Assembly: GCA_947069175.1 (NCBI GenBank)
Contig: CAMTDV010000017.1
Coordinates: 33,923,126-33,987,125 of the forward strand
DNA: 64,000 bases
Direction of reading: 5' to 3'
Source of the DNA: Scalesia atractyloides
Taxonomy: Eukaryota; Streptophyta; Magnoliopsida; Asterales; Asteraceae
Shown: positions 11,458 through 23,689 of the stretch, piece after piece
Layout: each line of letters opens with the position of its first letter
Numbering within the stretch: position 1 is the first letter of the stretch
The notes under the pieces: model-generated
What the model saw: only the letters and a program-made list of their open reading frames with translations
Database searches by the model: none
What the model was told of the DNA's origin: nothing
Program-made: the position numbers and the translations under genes

Positions 11458-13240
11458 TAGATTTTTTATGAAATGTTGTTATAAAAAACGTGTTAATATT
11501 ATAAAACGTCATGTTATTATTTGTTTTTTAGTTATTAAGTATTATTAGAAAATATCATTGTTTTTTAATAAAAAATGTGCATATGTTTATTTTATTAAGT
11601 TTATCATTAAAAACTTCATATTTTATGAAATGTTTTTTATAATATTTGTATACATTATAAAACGTCATGTTTTTATTTATCAAGTATTATTATAAAATAT
11701 CATAGTTTTTAATAAAAACTAGTAACAATACCCGCGCGCGTTGCAGCTCAGGTATAACGCAAACATTGAATGGATTAGTCGAAACGTTATGTGATGCGTT
11801 AACCATATGAAAATGTGTGTTTCGATGTATCCGATTGAACTCAATGTAACCTATATAAGCATTGCGACTAGATCAAAACATAAAGTAAATCAAATTCATA
11901 CCATACAATCATAACGTATTATATGTGACCCGACTCATGCATAGAAAACGTAATGGGTATAACGGAAAAAATGACACGTATAATCAAAAGAGATTAAGTA
12001 GAGCTTTTGAAAAAATGAAACCACAATTTGGCACTATTTGGTCCGAAACAAAATTTACCAAACATTCGTAAAATAAGCACGAAACATATTATATTTGACC
12101 AGACTCATTTCCAAAAAAGTTTACGTCGAAGCATATACACCAACTCAAATTTATACCAAAACATACATAAAAATATGCATGTAAAAATGGTTTAAAAAAT
12201 GAAAAATGTTTAATATTTGATTAGACTCATTTCCAGGAAACATTTACGTCGAAACGTAAAACAAATAGAATTTGACATATACATAAAAATATGCACGTAA
12301 AAATAGTTTTTTAAGTAAAGGATGTATAGGTGTAAACTTGATATAAATTATTAGTAAAAAACTTAACAGGTTAAATATGTTCGTAAAATCATGCCGAGTA
12401 GCATCAACGCCAAACCACTGCTAGCAACCACCAACATAAGAAGAGCTCGTCAAAAAAAATAAACAAAAAAAAAGGAAAATTAACGCTGAAAGAAAAACAT
12501 ACGTAGAATCGTTGAACCGTGCACGCTCGTTGCGGCGTGTTAATGCGAAGAAATTAGAACGTAAAACATAGAAAATAACAACTGAGTCGATCTAGGTCCT
12601 GCGCGTTGCGACAAACTTGTCAAATGGAGAAAAATAGACGTTTTGTGACAGGCCTGTGAAATGGGAAAAAAACCAACGAAAAAATGTTGAACCCCACATA
12701 TACGTTGCGGCTTGTTGATTCACAAAATTTAGACCGAAACGTAAAACAAAAAACTTGCGAAAGAAGAAAAGTATGGGGGGGTCACATTGAAACAAAAATA
12801 TTGGGGTTAAATTGCAAAAGATACAAACCTTTGGGTTAGAAGTAAAAAAAATCAAGGGGTTAAAATGCAAGAGATATAAATCTTTGGGTGAAAAGTGAAA
12901 AAATCAAGTTTTTTTTAAAAACTCCATAGGCATATGGTACAACGATGTATGCAACAAAGTATTGCTTATTTATAGGGTTTTTACTTGTGCATATGTTTAT
13001 TTTATTAAGTATTATCATTAAAAACTTCATATTTTTATGAAATGTTTTTATAGAATATGTGTATATATTATAAAACATCATGTTTTATATTTATCAAGTA
13101 TTATTATAAAATATCATCGTTTTCAATAGAAATTGTGCATATGTTTTTTTTATTGAATATTATTATTAAAAACTTCATATTTTTACGAAATGTTTATATA
13201 AAACGAATTGTATATATTATAAAATGCCAGATTTATTTAT
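11458..13240 (+). repeat. AT-rich tandem repeat (~130-150-bp units), interrupted by an insertion
   Basis: Units are recognised by the ordered words TGTGCATATGTTTATTTTATTAAG, here in two parts (TGTGCATATG then TTTATTTTATTAAG), followed by AAAACTTCATATTTT, ATGAAATGTT, ATTATAAAACGTCATG and TATTATTATAAAATATCAT. A partial unit starts near 11459 and a fuller one near 11576. Two more lie at 12985-13240. The array is broken between 11718 and 12985 by a 1266-bp segment without this pattern. Confidence 0.75.
11719..12984. mobile_element. 1266-bp insertion inside the tandem array (Helitron-like end on the minus strand?)
   Basis: The left junction is AATAAAAA|CTAGTAACAATACCC at 11719 and the right junction is GGGTTTTTAC|TTGTGCATATG at 12984. 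Intact units of the surrounding repeat read AATA(G)AAATTGTGCATATG across this point, so the segment is an insertion. On the minus strand its end reads CGCGCGCGGGTATTGTTACTAG followed by T, here in parts CGCGCGCGGG, TATTGTTA and CTAG. A GC-rich stretch near a terminal CTAG is typical of Helitron 3' ends. The other end does not start with TC as a canonical Helitron should, and no helicase is encoded. The class is therefore uncertain, while the insertion itself is well supported. Confidence 0.5.
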
Positions 13241-13987
13241 TTATTTATTCTCTTATTATGTCTTTAATTGTCTTTCACTTGTTATTTGTTAACCATAACG
13301 CAACAAAGAAACGTAATTCAAAATGTAATTAAACATCCATTTATATTAATACACAAAACATGTCACTTTCGTACAAAATGTAAACCCTAAACCCTAAATC
13401 GCTAATTGTTACAAAATTTTAAATTCTTGCACAGGAAAACGATGGGTGTAACACTCAAACACCAAGACAGACCTACTATCTTGGAATTAGGTACCAGTAC
13501 CCTAGCTTCCAACGGGCTTTCCACATCCCAACCACCACATCAAAAGGCAAAAGGCAGGCGGTTTTTGGAGCAGGGGATCAGGATTTCCTTTAAACAACCG
13601 TCCAATCCGGCGCGCCCTTTCGGGGTGGTGAGCGAACTCGATACCCCGTTGGTGGATACCTTATTAGAACACTAATGAACGCCTATCTTGGAAGTACATA
13701 TGACTGGGCCGGTTGCATTAGCTAGCGTCACTAGGAACTTAGCGCAATGCAATCCGCTCCAATGACACATAATCCTAGATCGACGTCCTATTGCATGAAT
13801 CTGAAATACGAACGCAGGTAAGCGTTTGAATCTTAAATATGAACGCAATGTGCTTCTCCCTAAGGATTACACTATCACCACATCAAAACACCGACTTTCG
13901 ATATCCAGTTAATAAAACATACAATTATAGCGTTAGACTCAACATTCGAAAGTATATTGTAAAAAATAAAATAAAACAAATCTCCGA
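13241..13987. other. Host DNA with a short uncharacterised ORF
   Basis: This stretch is less AT-rich between about 13430 and 13880. An 89-codon plus-strand ORF (13406-13675) has no family I recognise. The local sequence includes ACCAAGACAGACC and GGCGCGCCCTTTCGGGG. It may be a fragment of something once coding. I do not assign a function. Confidence 0.35.
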
Positions 13988-14245
13988 CCCAACACAACCA
14001 CCAACGCAACCACAACCGACCCACCACCACAGCCAACCCACCACCACCACCACCACCACGTTCGACCCACCACCACCACAAGCTCCACAGTCGACCCACC
14101 ACCACCCTTACCACCTCATCTAGCTCCACAGCCGACCCACCACCACCAAACCTCCACAGCCGACCCACCACCACCACAACCTCCACTGCGGACCCACCAT
14201 CACCACCACCACAGCCGACCCACCACCACCACCACCACCCCATCT
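13988..14245 (+). repeat. CCA-rich minisatellite
   Basis: Irregular repeats of CGACCCACCACCACCAC and CCTCCACAGC-type words, about 20-30 bp per unit, run for about 260 bp up to the left end of Gypsy element A. Similar CCACCACC sequence resumes at 26362 just beyond the right end of A, so the element inserted within this repeat. Confidence 0.8.
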
Positions 14246-14886
14246 GACTCACTGTCATAACCCGACCACGTAAAACAACAAACCATGGCGGAAACGTCGG
14301 GGAGTGTTGTAACAGAATTATTGTTTCAATAACCATGGCACATAAGTTAAGTTTCATTAGTTAATATTGATTACATCTTCTTGGATAAAAACGGAAATAC
14401 AACAAAAGTTAAGCTATTATTCTGATTTTATAGTCACTAAAGCCCAGTCCGCCCTAAGTGTAGCTAGCTTGACATCAAACATTTGCACCTGAAACATATG
14501 TGAAAATAAAGTCAGCAAAATAATGCCGGCGAGTACATAGGTTTTGTGTTGATGCTTCATGGCTTTGATTATTGTAAGAAAAGTTTAAAGTAGTACAAAA
14601 GTCGCCATGAACCATAAGAAGTTTCTTTTATAAGAACCATATGAAAATCAATATGATATAAAAGAAATGATGCATGGTTAAATAGATAATCAAAAGTAAG
14701 TTTTGTCTCGTATAAAAATGTCATGTAATGTATAAGATATGTCATGTCTTGTATTTTGTTTAAAATGATTTAGATAACGCCACAATATGTAAGATAATAA
14801 AAGCACTTATATATAGGAAGTACCATCGGCATATCCACCATGCTTTTATCATATTACATACGTCACGCTATTTAATTCATTCACCA

Positions 14887-15092
14887 TAAACCAATGTCGA
14901 GTAACAAATGTCATGTAAACCAATGTCGAGTAAACAATGTCATGTAAACCAATGTCGAGTAAACCAATGTCGAGTAAACAATGTCATGTAAACCAATGTC
15001 GAGTAAACCAGTGTCGAGTAAACAATGTCATGTAAACCAATGTCGAGTAAACCAATGTCGAGTTAACAATGTCATGTAAACCAATGTCGAGT
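14887..15092 (+). repeat. Minisatellite in the left LTR of element A
   Basis: Alternating words TAAACCAATGTCGAG and TAAACAATGTCATG form a compound repeat of about 29 bp, with extra single TAAACCAATGTCGAG units. The matching array in the other LTR is at about 23483-23689 and carries more substitutions (for example CCAATGTTGAG and CCAATGTCAAG). Confidence 0.85.
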
Positions 15093-16881
15093 TTTATAAA
15101 CCATTTGCCTTTATTGTTAAAACATATATTATGGATTGTTGGCGAACACATTCAAGCCTTGTTGACTGTCGGATAAACCCCTATCGGGTCAAGGGTTTAT
15201 CAATGTTCATAGGATTCTGTCATTCCCTAAGGTCGCTTCCAAACATACATAGGAAGTGGGAACGGGATTATCAATCCTATGGTACCATTACATACTACCG
15301 GTCGGCGTGATCAATGTTAATGAATGTATCATCGTCGAGTTCAACGCACCAAAATGTCAATAACAATGTAAGCATGTCTTGAAAATGTCTTGAATATGTC
15401 TTGTAAATGTTTTGAAAACCATGTACAAGTATGCTCGGTCAACATACATAGCAAAAAAGTCTTTGAAAACCAGTGTGCTAAATATGCTAGGTCGACATAT
15501 GAAGCAAAATGCAAGGAAAATCATGTACTATATATATACATTATAATCAAGCATGTATAATGTCATCAAAACACGAAAGTAAATCATAGGCACAATATGT
15601 TTCACCCCAAAACATTTGAAAACGTTAAAGAGGGGAACTATGCACTCACGTGTGGTTTCAAAAAGTATCCTTGTTCAAGAAGATAAACCAAGATCAAGAG
15701 TCCGAGAAATCAAGTGTCTCCTAAAAATGGTTAACTATGTAAATATCGAGACTTGAAATCGGAAGATTTAGATAGAATGAGACCTTATAAACCAAGTGAT
15801 ATGGTTTAGTAAGTTAACATTCTGAGTTGGAAAAGATTTTTAAGTGCTTTTGACCCGTTATGACCCGTTAAGGTAGTTTAAGCCACTTTAACGCGTCATT
15901 TGCGTAATTATGCATTCGGAGGGTTAGATATGTGTCTTAATTGCCAAAATATGTTTAAAAAATGTTTTTGATCAGAATATATGTCAAATCTTGTGTTACA
16001 TATGTTTATAATGGATTTCTTTGCAAAAAGGGTATTTTGGTCATTTTTTAAGATTACTACAATTAATTATCATAACACAATCCAAACAACATGACCATAA
16101 GGTATAACCTCAGAGGGTTATCCCCTATATATTTATGGTCACGTGTATGTATTTGATCGGATCTAGAAATCGACCAAACGGGTCAGATTCAAAAGTCAAA
16201 GTGGTGGTCAAACCGCTAGACTTTTGACTCTAAACAAGCACTATAACAAGAGTGACAATTTGACATATATTGACATGTCTTAATAAGTTTATAAAAGTAT
16301 TTTGGCATCAAAACAACCTGTTTTGATACCCGAAAACAGATCCGTTGCAAAATGCACAAATATCGCATTTTGACCGAAACTTTGACTTGCCAAAATAACT
16401 AGAAATGGTGGAAATCAGTAAGCATGATTTTTAGGGACCATAACCACCTTGATTACCATCATATTGCAAGATTCAATTGAGCTTTATCTTGATCAATTCA
16501 TGATCAAAACTAAAAGTCAAACATAAGTCAAACTGTTTGATTTTTAGTCAAATTAAGCTATAATAATTGACAGAGCAAGAGTGGAATACTTACAAACACA
16601 AGGAAAGATCAAGAACACCAGAGAAAAGCCCCAAGGAAGTTGCAAATTCAGATTAAAGGCAGGTTGTTGCAAGAAGGTGATTAAAGAGTTCAAAAATTGC
16701 ATGAACTTGGTATTTATAATGATCATAAACTCACCAAATCTTGACAAGTGTTACGCCAGGTGTTTGGGGCTTGATTAGTGTCCAAATAGGTGTCAAGTGC
16801 AGAATTAAGGGTGGCAAGGTCGAATGGTGAGTCAAAAATGAAGTTATTTAGCTGCTGCCACGTTTCTGGTGAGCTGGGGGT

Positions 16882-16925
16882 CCCTTACGGACCGTAAGGG
16901 CTTTGGGCTAACGGTCTGTAAGCCC
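16882..16925. repeat. Paired palindromes in the left LTR of element A
   Basis: CCCTTACGGACCGTAAGGG (16882-16900) is a perfect palindrome around a central A. A second one at 16905-16925 (GGGCTAACGG-T-CTGTAAGCCC) has two mismatches. In the other LTR the situation is reversed. Confidence 0.8.
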
Positions 16926-17759
16926 TTTAGCTTGCAGAAACTCTCAAAAATTGGCAAAACAGGCCCCTGAACTTGTTTTTGGCGCGTTTTGGCACTTTTA
17001 ACACCCGTTAACCTCATTTCAAAGCTTTATAAGGACAATAAAGTATAGGGAACTTGAAATGTGCTCAAAAATATTCTGGATGTCGGTTTGTTTGGTCGTA
17101 CGGTCGTGGTTTTCGGTTAATTACGACGGAAATCGTAACGAACGCGTGTATGACCGTAAATGCGTAACGAATTCCAATCACTAAAATATGATATTTTAAT
17201 GTTTAGAAAAATTTTTGGATGTTCGTACATGTTCCGGATAGCGATATATGCAAAAAGGCATAGTTTCGCAGAATTTGCAAAATAGCCCCTGAAGTTATAA
17301 AAGTGTGTTTTTGCCGTACCAAAGCCATCAAAACTTATTTCTAAGTTATATAAAGGTAATTTAAGGTATGTTAAGCTTGTGAACTTATTTCAGAGTGTGC
17401 GTCGCTACGAGAATCGGTAGACTTTCATAGTTTATCGTAAATAGTCCCTGTGATCAAATAAGCTTATTTTTGACATACTAAACCCTTCAAAACTTATTTC
17501 TAAGTTATATAAAGGATATTTAGTCTATGTTTAGCTTATGTCACTCTCCCAGACTATACGTTGCGTTTAACTGATTTCGTTTTGCGATTACACTTCCAGA
17601 AAATGTATAAAACTTCGGATTTGAACAAGGATTAAAAATACACAAATGTCATAAGTAAATATACAAAACTCATAAATGTAACACAAAATTTTTATTGAAT
17701 ATACATTGTTGGATAAAATACAAATGTCGGAAAGCACAATTGTCACAGTCTCCCCTATT

Positions 17760-18836
17760 TCAGGAAATTTCGTCCTGAATTTTAGCTTGAGGAGCTGGTG
17801 AGAAAAGATGTGGATACTTTGCCTTCATTTGATTCTCTCGTTCCCAAGTAAATTCTGGGCCACGTTTGGATTCCCAACGAACTTTAACAATCGGTATCCG
17901 TATGCGCTTTAACTTTTTGACTTCACGTTCCAATATTTCCACTGGTTTCTCAACAAAATGCATCGTGTTATCAACACGAATTTCATCAAGAAGGATGTGG
18001 AGGTTTTTATCAGCCAAGCACTTCTTTAAATTGGACACGTGGAAGGTTGGATGAACGTTACCAAGCTGTGGAGGCAGCTCAAGTTTGTAGGCCACTTTTC
18101 CGATTCTCTCAACGATCTTAAATGGTCCAACATAGCGTGGCGCAAGTTTTCCTTTCTTTCCAAATCTAATCATTCCCTTCCAAGGGGATACATTGAGTAG
18201 GACGTGATCACCGACTTGAAATTCTAAAGGCTTGCGTCGTTTATCCGCGTAACTCTTTTGACGGCTTCTAGCTGTCAGAAGGTTTTCACGAATCTTCTTG
18301 ACTTTGTCCGTTGTGTCTTGAATAAGTTCAAGTCCAGTGAATTGAGATTCACCGATCTCATTCCAACAGACAGGTGAACGACATTTTCTACCATAAAGAG
18401 CTTCAAAAGGTGCCATATTAATGCTGGAGTGATAACTGTTGTTTTAAGAGAACTTGATCAAAGGTAGATGCGAATCCCAACTACCACCAAAGTCAATCAC
18501 ACAGGCTCTTAGCATATCCTCCAGTGTTTGGATCATCCTTTCAGATTGTCCATCCGTTTGAGGATGATAAACAGTGCTCAAGTTAAGCTTGGATCCCATG
18601 GTAGACTGAATGGTTTTCCAGAAATGTGATGTGAATCGAGCATCACGATCAGATATAATATCCAGAAGGACACCATGACGAGATACTATTTCATCCACAT
18701 AGATCTTAGCAAGTTTGTCAACAGAGAAGTCCTCACGAATGGCTATAAAATGTGCTGACTTTGTTAGTCGATCAACGACTACCCAAATGGCATCATATCC
18801 TCTAGATGTACGCGGTAATTTGGTAATGAGATCCAC
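17760..18836 (-). pseudogene. Element A integrase core and chromodomain-like tail
   Basis: 18836-18444 carries the integrase core: DLITKLPRTSRGYDAIWVV, ISDRDARFTSHFW, and HPQTDGQSERMIQ as the catalytic Glu region. A stop at about 18441 separates it from 18416-17760, which has MAPFEALYGRKCRSP, the GPY/F module (LAPRYVGPFKI), HPTFHVSNLKKCLAD and the tail IPIVKVRWESKRGPEFTWER. Another stop (TAG for a Trp position) lies at about 18847. The family's role is insertion of the cDNA into the genome, with the tail guiding targeting. Confidence 0.87.
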
Positions 18837-18848
18837 GGCAATGCTTTC

Positions 18849-19976
18849 CTATTTCCAAACTGGAATCTCTGGTTGTTTAAGCAAACCAGAAGGACACTGA
18901 TGTTCTGCTTTTATCTTCAGAAAAGTAAGGCATTTGGATACGTACAAGGCGATGTCTTTCTTCATACCCGGCCACCAATACCGAGTACGAAGATCCTTAT
19001 ACATTTTGTCTGCACCAGGATGAATTGAGTAACGAGACTTGTGACCTTCATCCATTATCAAGGTGCAGAGATTGTCTAGACTTGGAACCCACAAACGGTT
19101 CAGATAATAAGATAACCCACAGTCTTTTGTTTCGAGTTGAAGCTCAAGATGATGTGGTAATTCATTACCCATTATGCCTTGTGCAATACAAGTACGTTGA
19201 GCTTCAAGAATGCGTGTATGGATATCAGATCGAACCTGAACACAATGCAACTTTACTCGTTCCTTACGACTTAATGCATCGGCTACGACATTCGCCTCAC
19301 CAGGATGGTAACGAATTTCGCAGTCATAGTCGTTTAGAAGTTCAACCCATCGTCGTTGCCTCATGTTTAGTTCTTTCTGATTGAAGATGTGTTGAAGACT
19401 TTTGTGGTCCGTGAAAACCACACATTTTGTACCATAGAGATAATGTCTCCAAATCTTAAGAGCGAAAACAACAACACCCAACTCAAGATCATGAGTGGCG
19501 TAATTCTTTTCGTGAACTTTCAGTTATCTCGATGCATAAGCTATAACTTTGTCTCTTTGCATAAGGACACAACCGAGGCCTAAGTTTGATGCATCACAGT
19601 ATACGACAAAATCATCGTTACCCTCGGGTAAAGATAAAATAGGAGCATCACAAAGCTTCTGCTTCAAAGTCTGGAAAGCTTCTTCCTATTTGGGTCCCCA
19701 CTCAAAAGGTTTATTCTTTTGAGTTACAGTAGTGAGAGGAACCGCAATCTTGGAGAAGTTAGCAATGAAACAGCGGTAATAACCCGCGACACCCAAGAAT
19801 GAACGAACTTCAGTAGGGGTTGTAGGCATACGCCAATCCCTGATTGCACTGATCTTGGTGGAATCTACATGAATTCCTTGTTCGTTGACAATGTGACCCA
19901 AAAACTGAGCTTCCTTAAGCCAAAATTCACACTTGGAGAACATGGCGTAAAGTTGCTCTTTCTTGAGAAGTTCCAT
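18849..19976 (-). pseudogene. Element A RT thumb, RNase H and integrase N-terminal part (broken by stops)
   Basis: Two open segments in the same orientation. 19976-19686 has the thumb/connection motifs CEFWLKEAQFLGH and RSFLGVAGYYRCF. 19481-18849 has RNase H (TDHKSLQHIFNQKELNMRQRRW), VVADALSRKE and the integrase zinc region (SIHPGADKMY, RYWWPGMKKDI, CLTFLKIKAEHQ). Stops at about 19689 (TAG) and 19525 (TAA) fall where related elements have glutamine codons, consistent with C-to-T changes. In the zinc region the second CxxC reads CLTFLK rather than CxxC, so a metal ligand is lost. Confidence 0.85.
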
Positions 19977-20006
19977 TGTTAAACAAAGATGTTGTTCATG
20001 ATCGGC

Positions 20007-21755
20007 TCATGTCTTGGAATAAATCAAGATGTCATCAATAAAAACAATGATGAACTTGTCCAAATAAGGCTTACAAACCCTATTCATCAAGTCCATGAAG
20101 ACGGCGGGAGCATTGGTTAAGCCGAAGGGCATAACAGTGAACTCATAATGACCATATTGAGTACGAAAAGCTATCTTGGGAATATCTTCCTCGAGTACAC
20201 GAAGCTGATGATACCCAGAACGTAGATCAATCTTTGAAAAACAAGTTGCACCCTGTAGTTGGTCAAAAAGATCATCAATGCGAGGTAGGGGGTATCGATT
20301 CTTGATCGTGAGTTTATTAAGCTCACGGTAATCGATACACATGCGAAAAGATCCGTCTTTCTTTTTCACAAATAAAACTGGAGCACCCCAAGGTGAAAAG
20401 CTCGGACAGATAAATCCTTTGGCTGAAAGTTCCTGAAGCTGTTTTGACAATTCTTGCATCTCAGACGGTGCAAGACGATATGGAGATTTAGCAATAGGGT
20501 TGGCACCAGGTACAAGGTCTATACGGAACGCAACTTGACGAGCAGGAGGTAAACCAGGTAATTCATCAGGAAACACCTCAGGATAATCCCGAACCACAGG
20601 TATGTCCTGAATAGTTTTGCCCTTGCATTTCTCCTCTACGATACGTGCTAAGAAAGCCACATTATTCTTTCGCAAGTATTTCTGAGCTTGGGTACATGTC
20701 ATAAGTTTAAGGTTACTAACGGGTTTTTCTCCACGAACTTCCAAAATTTCACCAGATGGAAGAGGAATACGAACAATCTTATCGAAACAAACCATCTCGA
20801 CATGATTTTTGGTTAACCAATCCATTCCCACTATAATGTCAAAGCTCCCAAGTTGCATCGGTGTGAGGTTAATAGGAAAAAGATGGTTATTAAGGTTCAA
20901 TTGGTAACCAGGAATGACTGAATCGAGTACAAGAGGTTCACCACTGGCTATTTCTACTGTCAAGGGCTTTCCTAGTTTGGTTCTTTGTTTCGCAAGTAGA
21001 GGCTCAAATGTTAATGACACAAAACTTCTATCAGCGCCCGAATCAAATAGTACAGAAGCAGGATGGTTGTTAACAAAGAACGTACCCTTCACCACCTCAT
21101 TGTCGGCCCGTGCTTCATTTGCATTGATATTAAAAGCTCGTCCACGAGCCTGGTTTGCATTCGCCAACCTCGGGCAGTTGTTACGGAAGTGGGTGAGATC
21201 CCCACAGTTGTAGCAAGATCCTGGTGGGAAATGAGATCGTGCAGGATTGGCTGGCTGCTGAACAGGGTTACGAGCCACATTGTTTGGGTTAGGAGGCGAG
21301 CGACAAACATTGGAAAGATGGCCAGATCTACCATAGTTTGTACAAATACAGCATGGAAGATGAGGCTGGTGATGACTGTTGCACCTGTTGCACAAAGGTG
21401 CAGTGCTGGTATACTGTTTCTTGGTAGGAGGCTGAGCAGGTTGGTTGGGAGTAGCTTGATTGGGCTGAGTAGTGACTACAAAATTCTTGGAAGCCTTGCA
21501 CTTCCTAGACTTCTTCGAACCTTCGGATTTCTTACCCTTTTGCTTCTCAGACTTGTCAGATGATTTCTTGTCACCCTTACGATGGAGCTTGCCCTTCTTG
21601 ATCTGTGATTCAGTCAGTGTCGCAGATAGCTCAATAGCTTGCCTGACAGTAGTGGGGTTGCTGCCGGTGACAATATCCTGAACCGGGTCAGGAAGACCAT
21701 CTATGTATTTCTCGATTGCCTTATCCAAAGGCGTCACCATTTCGGGGCACAACAA
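20007..21755 (-). pseudogene. Element A gag C-terminus, protease and reverse transcriptase (long intact segment)
   Basis: A 582-codon open segment. Counted from its own first codon, a lysine/serine-rich linker (about 52-90) precedes CCHC-like knuckles; the clear one, CYNCGDLTHFRNNC, is at 181-194. The retroviral-type aspartic protease motif LFDSGAD is at about 236-242. The reverse transcriptase follows, with KKDGSFRMCIDYRELN and the catalytic FIDD at 572-575. The segment ends in an in-frame stop at 20007, immediately after the catalytic motif, where related elements read on into the RT thumb. This is the best-preserved part of element A. Confidence 0.9.
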
Positions 21756-22254
21756 GCTTACTCCTCATACCTGTCAGTATACGCACAGTGCTCACCACTG
21801 TCTTGCTTCAGATCATGAAACTCATTTTCGAGTGCCCGCTTTTCATGACGGGGGAAGAATTCTTTCATCATCAAAGCCCTGAGTTCCTCCCAAGTCTGAC
21901 CCATAGCAACGTCAGCACCCTATCTCTCATCACCCTGTTCCACCATGTTAACGCTCTCTTTTCAAACACGCTTGAAGCAAACTCAACCTTGCGCTCATTC
22001 GAACATTGCACATAACGAAAAGTGTTCTCGAGACTCTCAAACCACTGTAGGAGCCCAGTTGCTCCCTCGGAACCACTAAACTTGAGTGGTTTAGCCGAAT
22101 TGAAATGTTTAAAGTTGCACACAACAGGTGCATTGTTGTTATTGACTTGGTTCATTTGAGTTACGAGATTAGGTAGTACAGCAGCAATCTGCTGAGCTAT
22201 CATAGCTGCCATGGCGGGGTCCGGATTAGCGTTTTCGTCTCGTCGACGAGGCAT
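21756..22254 (-). pseudogene. Element A gag, N-terminal part (frameshifted)
   Basis: Starts at ATG 22254 (MPRRRDENANPDPAM) and continues into a retrotransposon gag core (W-F-ES-LE motif, ALTWWNRV). The reading frame is lost near 21915 by a one-base loss. It resumes in another frame with the gag motif MMKEFFPRHEKRALE and is broken again near 21765 before the next long ORF begins. The protein would form the capsid of the retrotransposon particle. As it stands it cannot be made full length. Confidence 0.85.
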
Positions 22255-22823
22255 TGTAAAAGAGAGAAAACATGAGAGAAAACGAGTAAGATGAATGTTG
22301 GATAATCAAAAAGGAGATGACAAAATATCAATAAATGTAAGGATAGTGGTCATCATTCGTTACTCAAAACAAACAAATGACACATAATGACTAATCAAAG
22401 TAAATGGGTCTTCATAATGTATCGCGAAGACATGCTTTAGCCAATAAGTGGACACTCACCCCAAGAGTTCCCAGGTAAGAGTGACTGGTCCAATTAAGTG
22501 GATTTGTACGAACACTCTAGCCTTAGACAGAAAACTCAGGGTACAGGCACCCACCCTTCCAGATTGCACGTGTTCACATTATTAAAACCCAAACTTTGAC
22601 GAGATTTTGAAAACGTCAAAGTCTTAATGCCAAAAACAAATCACCCAAGGATGGATGATTGATTTCAAAAATCATTTTGGGAATTGTGTTTATGTTTTTG
22701 TATTCACCTAAGGATAGGTGAGGGTATTGTTTTAACAATCTAAACACAAGATGACTTGTGTTAGGGTCCTAGAAAAGTTATATTCTAGGTCAAAGCATTA
22801 CTAATAACCTAATTCCCTATAAC

Positions 22824-22842
22824 CATTGGCTCTGATGCCAAT
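22824..22842 (-). other. Primer-binding site of element A
   Basis: On the minus strand it reads TTGGCATCAGAGCCAAT, a tRNA-iMet-type site, a few bases inside the right (5') LTR. The polypurine tract at the opposite end is the minus-strand reading of GTCTCCCC at 17748-17755. Confidence 0.8.
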
Positions 22843-23482
22843 CTTTTCTGTCACACCCTGACCACGTAAAACAACAAACCATGGCGGAAACGTGGGGGAG
22901 TGTTGTAACAGAATTATTGTTTCAATAACCATGGCACATAAGTTAAGTTTCATTAGTTAATATTGTTTACATCTTCTTGGATAAAAACGGAAATACAACA
23001 AAAGTTAAGCTATTATTCTGATTTTATAGTCACTAAGGCCCAGTCCGCCCTAAGTGTAGCTAGCTTGACATCAAACATTTGCACCTGAAACATATGTGAA
23101 AATAAAGTCAGCAAAATAATGCCGACGAGTACATAGGTTTTATGTTGATGCTTCATGGCTTTGATTATTTTAAGAAAAATTTAGCGTAGTACAAAAGTCG
23201 CCATGAACCATAAAAAGTTTCTTTTATAAGAACCATATGAAAATCAATATGATATAAAGAAATGATGCATGGTTAAATAGATAATCAAAAGTAAGTTTTG
23301 TCTTGTATAAAAATGTCATGTTATGTATAAGATATGTCATGTCTTGTATTTTGTTTAAAATGATTTAGATAACGCCACAATATGTAAGATAATAAAAGCA
23401 CTTACATATAGGAAGTACCATCGGCGTATCCACCATGCTTTTATCATATTACATATGTCACACTATTTAATTCATTCACCAT

Positions 23483-23689
23483 AAACCAATTCCGAGTAAC
23501 AAATGTCATGTAAACCAAGGTCGAGTAAACCAATGTCGAGTAAACAATGTCATGTAAACCAATGTTGAGTAAACCAATGTCAAGTAAACAATGTCATGTA
23601 AACCAATGTCGAGTAAACCAATGTCGACATAAAAATGTCATGTAAACCAATGTCGATTTAACAATGTCACGTAAACCAATGTCGAGTTT
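23483..23689 (+). repeat. Minisatellite in the right LTR of element A
   Basis: The counterpart of 14887-15092, with the same TAAACCAATGTCGAG and TAAACAATGTCATG words but more degenerate copies. It shows that the array predates the insertion of this element. Confidence 0.85.

Larger units (their letters stand above)
14253..17747 (-). repeat. Left LTR (3' LTR) of element A
   Basis: 3495 bp, plus-strand ends TGTCATAACCC and TTGTCACA. It aligns throughout with 22849-26361 but carries many substitutions and small indels. It holds an internal minisatellite at 14887-15092 and palindromes at 16882-16925. Confidence 0.92.

Noticed and set aside
13383..13397. Telomere-like CCCTAAA repeats
   Set aside because: Only two units. 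This is expected by chance or as a short regulatory word, and is not an interstitial telomere.
13406..13675. 89-codon ORF as a gene
   Set aside because: No recognised domain, no splice or promoter evidence, and similar-length ORFs occur by chance here.
13875..14357. 160-codon Gly/Trp/Val-rich minus-strand ORF
   Set aside because: It is a translation of the CCA minisatellite running into LTR A, with no protein-like composition.
14887..15092. CRISPR-like array
   Set aside because: The units are contiguous, without unique spacers, inside a plant LTR; it is a minisatellite.
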